Of a stretch of 50,372 bases of DNA, positions 44,486-50,372 are shown piece by piece. Location: assembly GCA_964575235.1 (NCBI GenBank), contig CAZNQG010000008.1, forward strand, positions 1 to 50,372, read 5' to 3'. The notes beneath the pieces were generated by a model. It searched no databases, was not told the origin of the DNA, and saw nothing but the letters and a program-made list of their open reading frames with translations. Made by a program: the position numbers and the translations under genes. Position 1 is the first letter of the stretch, and every line of letters starts with the position of its first letter. The DNA is from SM23-62 sp964575235 (GTDB lineage Bacteria > Bacteroidota > Bacteroidia > Bacteroidales > SM23-62).

Positions 44486-44516
44486 TTGACTTTACCGCGC
44501 CAATGCCGTATCTTCG
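44486..44516 (+). promoter_or_regulatory. Bacteroidota-type promoter for the gene at 44540
   Basis: TTG at 44486-44488, 20 bases, then TATCTTCG at 44509-44516, one mismatch from TAnnTTTG. The predicted transcript starts near 44523, 17 bases before the ATG at 44540. This argues against the in-frame TTG at 44486 as a start codon. Confidence 0.55.
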
Positions 44517-44539
44517 GGATACCCTTCAAACATCCGATC

Positions 44540-45307
44540 ATGAACCAGTACGTCTATTTGTCCGCCACCCCGGAATCCCTGGTCGCATCACAGCTTCCCC
44601 CGGCAGAGTTTGGAAATTACCTCGCCGTCGGAACCCGGAAAAGGACCCGGGGACAGGCCATTTTTTTCGAGATCGACATGGACAAGATGGAAAACCTTCC
44701 ACGCGATTACCTGAACCAAAGGCTTGTACCGTACGAAGACGGTGAACCCAAGCGCTCCGTTTTCATTTCCATCTACAGGGTGATGGAACAGGTGCCCATG
44801 GAAGCGATTAAGAACCTTTACCTGGTGACGGACGACGGGAAGGTGCTGGAACTGAAGGCCAGCAAATACAAGGCACCCGCCGAAGAGATAATCCACCTCT
44901 ACCAGCAGTTCAACCCGATCGAAACCCGGGTGGCCAGCACGCTTACTCCCCCGGAGTTTATCCAGTTCCTCACGGACCCGGGGAAACTGGTGCACGCACC
45001 GAAGCTTATGATCGTGGAGCTGAAGCTGGGCAAGCTGGCAAAGGATTCCTATGCACCCATCCATGACCTGCCCTACCCCAACCCGGATCACCTGAGGGAC
45101 TGCCTGACCAGGCTGAAATCCTCCGAAGAAAGGCTCACCAAGACCGTGCTCCGTCAGTACAAGGGGGAACTGTCCTACCGGACCATCAAGGACGGGTTCT
45201 TTATCGGGGAAAAGGACCAATACCTGTTCTATCCATTCCCCTCCATCGAGGAACTTGAAGACAAGTACTATTACTGGTGGCGTTCCGCACTGGTGCAATG
45301 CTTCTAG
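44540..45307 (+). CDS. Conserved-looking cytosolic protein of unknown function
   Basis: A 255-residue protein without signal peptide or membrane helix, from the ATG at 44540 (MNQYVYLSATPESLVAS). It is a balanced alpha/beta sequence with FEIDMDKMENLPRDYL, SVFISIYRVMEQVPMEAI and ENTSYRT-like polar stretches near the end (GELSYRTIKDGFFIG). It finishes with an aromatic-rich tail (YYYWWRSAL). I do not recognise a domain. Its TAG shares the CTAG tetranucleotide with the stop of the dehydrogenase gene on the other strand, so no space separates the two genes. Confidence 0.7.
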   Translation: MNQYVYLSATPESLVASQLPPAEFGNYLAVGTRKRTRGQAIFFEIDMDKMENLPRDYLNQRLVPYEDGEPKRSVFISIYRVMEQVPMEAIKNLYLVTDDGKVLELKASKYKAPAEEIIHLYQQFNPIETRVASTLTPPEFIQFLTDPGKLVHAPKLMIVELKLGKLAKDSYAPIHDLPYPNPDHLRDCLTRLKSSEERLTKTVLRQYKGELSYRTIKDGFFIGEKDQYLFYPFPSIEELEDKYYYWWRSALVQCF

Positions 45308-46224
45308 ATTATCCCATGCTTTTCCAGGGCCTCCAGGAGGTTGTCCATGGCCTCCTTTTCGATGTCGAAGCGGTAGGTCCCCGCGAATGACCCCACGTGG
45401 GGAGTGAGGACGGTATTTCCCCTGAACTGTATCAGGGGACCCGTATAGGGTTCTTCTTCGAAAACGTCCAGCGCAACCCCTCCGATCCTGCGGCTTTTGA
45501 GTCCCTCAACAAGGGCATCTTCATCGATCAGCCCGGGCCTGGAAGTGTTCACGATGATGACCCCGTCCTTCATGCTGGCGATCTGCTCCCTACCGATCAT
45601 ATGATAGTTTTCCTCGCGGAGCGGCATGTTCAGGGTGATGATGTCGGAATTGCGGATCAGGAAATCCAAGCTTACCATTTCGCAGTGGTTATGCGCCTGC
45701 ACGCCGGGATCGTATCCCATAAGGGCGCATTCGAAAGCGGCAAGGATGTTGCTCACCCGCGTGCCCAGGATCTCGCACCCGATGATGCCGACCATCTTTC
45801 CCCTCAGCAGTCCCGTCACCTTCCGCTCCCAGCGATTCGTCCTTACCATCTGGTCGAGGGTGCTGAGTTTCCTTAAAAGGGAAAGGATCATGGCCACGGT
45901 CAGCTCCGCTACCGGAACATCCGGGGCATGATGGGTGCGCGTAACCGTGATACCCAGTTTCTTTGCCGCTTTCTGGTCGATGGTCTCGATGTCGATACCG
46001 CACCTGGACACCACCCGGAGGCTCGGAGCGGCAGTGAGCACCTTTTCCGTGATGGGCTCGATGCCTGCCAGGATACCCACCGGGTCATGCTTTTTGACCA
46101 GTGCGATCATCTCTTCTTCGTTCAGACGCTTATGCTGCTGGTTCTTGATCAGCTGTATCGAATCGGGATACTCGCTGTAGTTGTAACTCGTGGTATTGCA
46201 GAGGATCTTGACGGGTCCGGCCAT
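45304..46224 (-). CDS. D-2-hydroxyacid dehydrogenase (phosphoglycerate-dehydrogenase-like) with altered NAD motif
   Basis: A 306-residue protein with the two-domain fold of NAD-dependent D-2-hydroxyacid dehydrogenases. The catalytic triad is present: R229 in NTSRPG, E258 in VFEEEP and H276 in TPHVGS. The ribose-binding acid D172 (GYDPG) is also there. However, the dinucleotide loop reads G149-C-E-I-L-G154, so the middle glycine of GxGxxG is replaced by glutamate 151. The N-terminal domain has CGIDIETID in place of the usual GVGVDNID. It may still bind NAD with altered affinity or have a different role. It lacks the C-terminal ACT domain of long SerA proteins. It is divergent from pabB, 80 bases away. 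Confidence 0.85.
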   Translation of the reverse strand: MAGPVKILCNTTSYNYSEYPDSIQLIKNQQHKRLNEEEMIALVKKHDPVGILAGIEPITEKVLTAAPSLRVVSRCGIDIETIDQKAAKKLGITVTRTHHAPDVPVAELTVAMILSLLRKLSTLDQMVRTNRWERKVTGLLRGKMVGIIGCEILGTRVSNILAAFECALMGYDPGVQAHNHCEMVSLDFLIRNSDIITLNMPLREENYHMIGREQIASMKDGVIIVNTSRPGLIDEDALVEGLKSRRIGGVALDVFEEEPYTGPLIQFRGNTVLTPHVGSFAGTYRFDIEKEAMDNLLEALEKHGII

Positions 46225-46304
46225 GGCTGTTCGGTTTTGTGGGAGTTATGAATAAAAATAATAAATCCCGGATGCTTTGTAAAGGAAATCTTTAATTTCG
46301 TTCC

Positions 46305-47258
46305 ATGATCCGGCAGATTAACAAGCTTGCGGAGAACCGCATCCCCTTCCTGCTCATTGTGGATTTCGAGATGAAGAAGCCGGTTCTGTTCCCCCTTGAC
46401 GAGCTTCCGGAAGACGTTCTGTTCAACACACCCGCAATGTCTTCCCCCGGAACGGCAGGAAAGGCTCCCGGCAGGATCGAACTCCTGGCCGAGCCCATCC
46501 CCTACCAGAAGTACCGCTCCGCCTTCAACCTGGTCCGTGAAAACGCCCTCAGGGGAAACACCTACCTCGCCAACCTGACCTTTCCATCCAGGATCGAAAC
46601 CGACCTGACGCTGGCTGAGATCTACCGGTTAAGCCATGCCCGGTACAAGCTGCTCTACCGCGATGAATTCGTGGTGTTTTCGCCCGAGATCTTCGTGCAG
46701 ATCAGCAAGGGCCGGATCCGCTCGCACCCCATGAAGGGGACCATCGATGCGGACATCCCCGGGGCAAGGGAGATCCTTCTGAACGATGCCAAGGAGAAGG
46801 CCGAGCACGTGACCATCGTCGATTTGATCCGGAACGACCTGAGCATACATGCCAGCCGGGTGGAGGTGGAAAAATACCGTTATACGGACACACTGCTGAC
46901 CAGCAACAAGAAGCTGCTGCAGGTCAGCTCGTTGATCGTGGGGAAGCTGCCCGGGGACTACCTGTCCCACCTGGGCGAGATCATCTTCTCCATGCTGCCC
47001 GCCGGATCCGTCAGCGGGGCGCCCAAGGCCGATACCCTGCGCATTATCCGTGAGGCCGAAGGAGAAGAGCGGGGATATTACACCGGGATCATGGGGTACT
47101 TCGACGGGAAGGATTTCGACAGCGGGGTGCTGATCCGGTTCATCGAGAAGCGGGACGGGCGGATGTACTACCGGAGCGGGGGAGGCATTACCTTCATGAG
47201 CGAGCCCGAAAAGGAATACCAGGAACTCATCGACAAGATCTATGTGCCGGTTGCTTGA
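46305..47258 (+). CDS. pabB: Aminodeoxychorismate synthase component I
   Basis: A 317-residue chorismate-binding enzyme that would make 4-amino-4-deoxychorismate for folate synthesis. Motifs in order are HPMKGTIDAD (about 146-155) with the conserved lysine, AEHVTIVDLIRNDL (about 166-179), SMLPAGSVSGAPKADTLRII (about 229-248) and RGYYTGIMGYFD (about 256-268). It lacks the long N-terminal domain of enterobacterial PabB, as in the short form frequent in Bacteroidota. The next gene overlaps it by 17 bases and encodes the following pathway enzyme. A glutamine amidotransferase subunit is not encoded nearby. TAATTTCG just before the ATG resembles a -7 box, but no TTG lies at the right distance. Confidence 0.92.
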   Translation: MIRQINKLAENRIPFLLIVDFEMKKPVLFPLDELPEDVLFNTPAMSSPGTAGKAPGRIELLAEPIPYQKYRSAFNLVRENALRGNTYLANLTFPSRIETDLTLAEIYRLSHARYKLLYRDEFVVFSPEIFVQISKGRIRSHPMKGTIDADIPGAREILLNDAKEKAEHVTIVDLIRNDLSIHASRVEVEKYRYTDTLLTSNKKLLQVSSLIVGKLPGDYLSHLGEIIFSMLPAGSVSGAPKADTLRIIREAEGEERGYYTGIMGYFDGKDFDSGVLIRFIEKRDGRMYYRSGGGITFMSEPEKEYQELIDKIYVPVA

Positions 47259-47847
47259 AACCATACGGATCGAGAACGGACGCATCCGCAACCTGGAGTA
47301 CCACAACCGGCGCTTCAATACCAGCCGGAAGGAACTGTTCGGCATCCGGGAGGAAGCCGATCTCAAGGATCTGATCCGCGCAACCGGCCATCCACTGCCG
47401 GCCGGGGTATTCCGGTGCAGGGTGATCTACCGGCGCGAGATTGAAAGGACCGAATTCATCCCCCACCGGGAGCGCCCGGTCCGAAGCCTGAAGCTGGTCT
47501 TCGCGGACGACATCGATTATGCATACAAGTATGCGGACCGCAACCGGCTTGAAGCGCTTTTCAAGGAACGGGATGATTGCGACGAGATCCTGATCGTCCG
47601 CGGGGGATTGGTAACGGATACCTCGACCGGCAACATCGTTTTCCGGAGGACGGACGGTGCATGGGTCACCCCGGACACGCCCCTGCTGAACGGGACCATG
47701 CGGATGTGCCTGCTGGAGGCCGGGCGGATTATGGAGTCGCGGGTGCGCCCCGCAGACCTCAACAGCTTTACCGCCGCCAGGATGATCAACTGCATGAGGG
47801 ACCTGGAAAGCGGGCCGGATATTGAAATGGACCGGATCGTTCCCTGA
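47242..47847 (+). CDS. pabC: Aminodeoxychorismate lyase, class IV aminotransferase fold
   Basis: A 201-residue PLP-dependent protein that would split aminodeoxychorismate into 4-aminobenzoate and pyruvate. The N-terminus LLETIRIENGRIRNLEYHNRR and the lysine K96 in YAYKYADR (Schiff base) fit class IV transaminases. So do GLVTDTSTGNIVF (the PLP-nitrogen acid is Asp rather than the commoner Glu), PLLNGTMR and a C-terminal SFTAARMINCMRDL. It is short for the fold (usual length about 270), as in a compact Bacteroidota form. The 17-base overlap with pabB and their shared pathway make the assignment firm as a unit. Confidence 0.88.
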   Translation: MCRLLETIRIENGRIRNLEYHNRRFNTSRKELFGIREEADLKDLIRATGHPLPAGVFRCRVIYRREIERTEFIPHRERPVRSLKLVFADDIDYAYKYADRNRLEALFKERDDCDEILIVRGGLVTDTSTGNIVFRRTDGAWVTPDTPLLNGTMRMCLLEAGRIMESRVRPADLNSFTAARMINCMRDLESGPDIEMDRIVP

Positions 47848-47873
47848 TCGAAATGTTAAAAACACGATTTTTC

Positions 47874-47904
47874 TTGACAAGTGTTTACGTATTTTGTATT
47901 ATTG
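47874..47904 (+). promoter_or_regulatory. Bacteroidota-type promoter for the TetR operon
   Basis: TTG at 47874-47876 (in TTGACA), 20 bases, then TATTATTG at 47897-47904, one mismatch from TAnnTTTG, in an AT-rich stretch. The predicted transcript starts near 47911, immediately before the inverted repeat at 47916-47929. Confidence 0.55.
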
Positions 47905-47915
47905 TACTTAATTCG

Positions 47916-47929
47916 TAAGTTATTACTTA
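47916..47929. promoter_or_regulatory. Candidate TetR operator
   Basis: TAAGT-TATT-ACTTA is a perfect 5-bp inverted repeat with a 4-base spacer between the predicted transcript start and the ATG at 47936. The flanks carry a direct repeat of TTCGTA. Position suggests autoregulation by the TetR protein. Confidence 0.45.
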
Positions 47930-47935
47930 TTTCGT

Positions 47936-48502
47936 ATGAAGCGTAAGCAACTGATACACACCGGGAGGGAGCTTTTCTGGAAATACGGGATAAAAAGGGT
48001 GACGGTCGAGGAGATCTGCCGGGAGGCGGGCGTCAGCAAAATGACCTTCTACAAGCATTTCAGCAATAAGAACGAGCTTGTCAGAACCATCATCCACGAG
48101 ATCACGGAGGAGGCGCTGAACAAGTACAGGGAGCTGATGGACCGCGACATCCCCTTCGAGGAGAAGGTGCGGGAAACCCTGAAGATGAAATTCGAGGGCA
48201 CCGACCAGATGAGCCAGGAGTTCCTGTCGGATTACATCCCCCACGCAGAGCCCGAGATGCAGAAGTTCGTTCACGAAAGGATGGCGCAGGTCATGCAGAT
48301 CGTGGTTGAGGATTACGTGAAGGCACAGCAGAGGGGAGACATCCGGAAAGACATCAAGATCGGTTTCATCCTTTGGTTCCTGAACAAGATGTTCGACATG
48401 ATAGGAGACGAGGAGCTTGAAAAAATGTACGAAAATCCCCGGGAGATGATCATGGAACTGGTGAACTTTTTCTTTTACGGGATCCTGCCCCGCAAATCAT
48501 GA
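47936..48502 (+). CDS. TetR/AcrR-family transcriptional regulator
   Basis: A 188-residue regulator with the N-terminal TetR helix-turn-helix at about residues 5-50 (GIKRVTVEEICREAGVSK, then MTFYKHFSNKNELV). The C-terminal all-helical ligand-binding domain is not assignable to a named subfamily. It is preceded by an AT-rich promoter and inverted repeat, consistent with self-repression. The outer-membrane protein gene starts one base after its stop and an ABC ATPase follows, so it probably controls an export or envelope-transport operon released by a small ligand. Confidence 0.9.
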   Translation: MKRKQLIHTGRELFWKYGIKRVTVEEICREAGVSKMTFYKHFSNKNELVRTIIHEITEEALNKYRELMDRDIPFEEKVRETLKMKFEGTDQMSQEFLSDYIPHAEPEMQKFVHERMAQVMQIVVEDYVKAQQRGDIRKDIKIGFILWFLNKMFDMIGDEELEKMYENPREMIMELVNFFFYGILPRKS

Positions 48503-48503
48503 C

Positions 48504-49790
48504 ATGAGCAAACAACCCGCATACGGAACCGGCTGTACCGGATTTCCATATCCGCGCAGGGAAGGAGCGGTACCCCGCCCGGAAAGCCACCTGGGAAAAT
48601 CGCCGGGCCGGGAACGCCGGCATCCATCCGTCATCTGCCTGTTTATCCTTCTGTGCGGCGCAGCGGGACCTGCCTTCTCCCAGATCTTCACATTCAGCGG
48701 GCAGGCCATCGGCTGGGCCGTGGTCAGCCAGATGGAGGAGCGGGACGGCGTGACCGGCGATTTGCACAAGGCATGGAGGGGACAGGCGGGACTCCGGTAC
48801 CTTCCGCAGCTTCAATACCAGGTGCCTGTAAAGGAAAAATTTACCTTCGACGCCGAGGTTTCGGCCAATCTTTTCGGTTCGGGGCTTTACTGGTCCTCCG
48901 ACAGCGTGGTATGGGACGGCAAGGTAAAGCCCTACCGGGCATGGCTGAGGTTTTCCGGGGACCGCTTCGAGGTTCGGGGGGGACTCCAGAAGATCAATTT
49001 CGGATCGGCCGGCATGCTCAGGCCGCTGATGTGGTTCGACCGGATCGATCCCAGGGACCCCCTGCAGTTGACGGACGGTGTATACGGCATACTGGCCCGG
49101 TATTATTTCCTCAACAATGCCAACATCTGGGTCTGGGGACTGTACGGGAATGACAAACGCAAGGGATGGGAAGTCATACCCTCGGTGCGGACCAAGCCGG
49201 AGTTCGGTTTCCGGGCGCAGATACCCGTTCCCGGCGGCGAAATGGCGACCACCTATCATTACCGTGTAGCGGATGCGGAAAAGGTCTTCAGCATCCCCTC
49301 CGGGGAAAATCCGCAGGTCAGGGAAAAAAGGCTGGCAATAGACGGCAAGTTCGACTATACGGTGGGATTCTGGTTCGAAGCGGTCCTGGTCCACCAGGAC
49401 ATATACATCCCGGAACTGAAATACCGCCGCGCGCTGAACCTGGGCATCGATTACACCTTTGCCCTGGGAAACGGGCTGAACCTGATGGCGGAGTTCTTCA
49501 CCTATGCAACATCCGAATACCTCTTCGGCGACGGCGATGATATTTACTTTTCAGCCCTTTCGGCCAATTACTCCTTCAACATCATCAACGGCCTGAACGG
49601 GATTATTTTCTACGACTGGACAAACCATGATCTGTACAATTTCATCAACTGGTCCTGGCAGTTCGATAAATGGAGCTTTTACATCATGGGATTCTGGAAC
49701 CCCCAACATTTCGATATTTACCCGGGAATGGAGGGTACGAATCTTTACGCCGGAAGGGGAATACAGTTTATGGCAGTATTCAACCATTAA
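48504..49790 (+). CDS. Predicted outer-membrane beta-barrel (porin-like) protein
   Basis: A 428-residue protein whose hydrophobic signal core lies late, at about residues 43-60 (VICLFILLCGAAGPAFSQ), after a long polar basic segment. No later ATG precedes the core, so a long n-region is likely real. The rest is barrel-like, with amphipathic strands ending in aromatic residues and Gly turns (RFEVRGGLQKINFG, LARYYFLNNANIWVWGLYG, WSFYIMGFWNPQHF) and a final strand near FMAVFNH. About 16 strands seem possible. It starts one base after the TetR stop and 33 bases before an ABC ATPase, which suggests a TetR-controlled envelope transport operon. Its substrate is unknown. Confidence 0.78.
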   Translation: MSKQPAYGTGCTGFPYPRREGAVPRPESHLGKSPGRERRHPSVICLFILLCGAAGPAFSQIFTFSGQAIGWAVVSQMEERDGVTGDLHKAWRGQAGLRYLPQLQYQVPVKEKFTFDAEVSANLFGSGLYWSSDSVVWDGKVKPYRAWLRFSGDRFEVRGGLQKINFGSAGMLRPLMWFDRIDPRDPLQLTDGVYGILARYYFLNNANIWVWGLYGNDKRKGWEVIPSVRTKPEFGFRAQIPVPGGEMATTYHYRVADAEKVFSIPSGENPQVREKRLAIDGKFDYTVGFWFEAVLVHQDIYIPELKYRRALNLGIDYTFALGNGLNLMAEFFTYATSEYLFGDGDDIYFSALSANYSFNIINGLNGIIFYDWTNHDLYNFINWSWQFDKWSFYIMGFWNPQHFDIYPGMEGTNLYAGRGIQFMAVFNH

Positions 49791-49823
49791 ATAGAAACAG
49801 GCAAGAGCCAAACATTAAATCTT

Positions 49824-50372
49824 ATGGAAAACAATGAAATCGTAAAAATCAGCGGACTCGTAAAGCGCTTCCCCATCGGGGGAGGATATTTTACGGCCCT
49901 GAACGGGATAGATCTCAGTTTCGGGACCGGCGAGTTCGCGGGACTGGTGGGACCCTCCGGTTCGGGCAAGACCACCATGCTGAACATCATCGGGTCGCTC
50001 GACGGTCCCACGGAAGGAACGGCTGAAGTCCTGGGCCAGTCGGTCGGGGACCTGTCGCACAAGAAAGCCGCGAAACTGCGGAAGGAAAGCCTGGGATTCA
50101 TCTTCCAGACCTACAACCTCCTGCCGGTCTACACGGTTTTCGAAAACGTGGAATTCCCCCTGCTCCTGCTCGACATGACGCACCAGGAACGCAGGCAGGC
50201 GGTGCTCGATGCCCTGGAATGGGTGGGACTGACGGACAAGGTAAAATCCCGTCCGGCCCAGCTTTCAGGGGGCGAATGCCAGCGGGTGGCAATCGCCCGT
50301 GCCATGGTGAAAAAACCGCTGCTGGTGCTTGCCGACGAGCCCACCGCCAACCTGGATGCAGCGAACTCACAC
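49824..50372 (+). CDS. ABC transporter ATP-binding protein (MacB/LolD-type), 3'-truncated by window edge
   Basis: The first 183 residues of an ABC ATPase; the frame is open to the last base with no stop. Motifs: Walker A GPSGSGKT (43-50), Q-loop FIFQTYNLLP (92-101), signature LSGGE (147-151) and Walker B LLVLADEPT (166-174). The FQTYNLLP Q-loop and the compact size are typical of LolD/MacB/FtsE-like ATPases, which pair with FtsX-type permeases, probably encoded just beyond the window. It follows the porin-like gene by 33 bases in the TetR operon. Confidence 0.9.
   Translation, partial: MENNEIVKISGLVKRFPIGGGYFTALNGIDLSFGTGEFAGLVGPSGSGKTTMLNIIGSLDGPTEGTAEVLGQSVGDLSHKKAAKLRKESLGFIFQTYNLLPVYTVFENVEFPLLLLDMTHQERRQAVLDALEWVGLTDKVKSRPAQLSGGECQRVAIARAMVKKPLLVLADEPTANLDAANSH

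Overview
The window looks like a chromosomal fragment of a carbohydrate-degrading member of the Bacteroidota. The grounds are five proteins ending in type IX secretion (T9SS) sorting tails, a TonB-dependent receptor with a CarboxypepD-like N-terminal domain, a FtsX-type permease of the kind this phylum carries, FISUMP, CotH, DUF2961 and DUF1680 families, and promoter-like sites of the form TTG-N20-TAnnTTTG. Base composition is GC-rich for the phylum, so almost every gene has a long antisense shadow frame; these are left out. The order or genus cannot be fixed from the sequence. No rRNA, tRNA, CRISPR array, insertion sequence or integrase was seen. No gene-free stretch exceeds 300 bases.

Layout. 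1-861: the 3' part of an AT-rich AbiEii-type toxin gene. 984-4533: secreted alpha-L-rhamnosidase and a small membrane protein. 4581-8668 (minus): FtsX-type ABC permease and an unknown secreted protein. 8914-12557: TonB-dependent receptor and two small predicted beta-barrel proteins. 12748-14887: a small T9SS cargo and a FISUMP-domain protein. 14969-17337 (minus): an AlbA/Schlafen-type regulator translationally coupled to a methyltransferase. 17483-26908: two giant beta-helix/Ig/FN3/cadherin surface proteins flanking an endonuclease/exonuclease/phosphatase-family enzyme; the two surface genes share an apparently identical block of about 1.1 kb. 27018-28387 (minus): two overlapping secreted paralogues. 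28615-33960: TPR protein, secreted CotH-kinase protein, propeller lipoprotein. 34091-37366: GH172 (DUF2961) and GH127 (DUF1680) glycosidases. 37476-43031 (minus): a four-gene sugar-acid operon. 43162-45307: serpin lipoprotein and an unknown cytosolic protein. 45304-46224 (minus): a 2-hydroxyacid dehydrogenase. 46305-47847: pabB-pabC. 47936-50372: TetR regulator, outer-membrane protein, and an ABC ATPase cut by the window end.

How the genes fit together. The clearest pathway is 37476-43031: L-arabinonate-type dehydratase, GntP permease, FAH-family 2-keto-3-deoxy-pentonate dehydratase and alpha-ketoglutaric semialdehyde dehydrogenase. This is the lower part of a non-phosphorylating (Weimberg-type) pentose route ending at 2-oxoglutarate. 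It lies tail-to-tail with a beta-L-arabinofuranosidase family enzyme, so the locus may link release of arabinose-type sugars to their oxidation. A 14-bp perfect palindrome sits just upstream of the first gene. The other notable structure is the pair of giant surface proteins, whose shared 3' module shows an abrupt change from divergence to identity, as expected of recent gene conversion or duplication.
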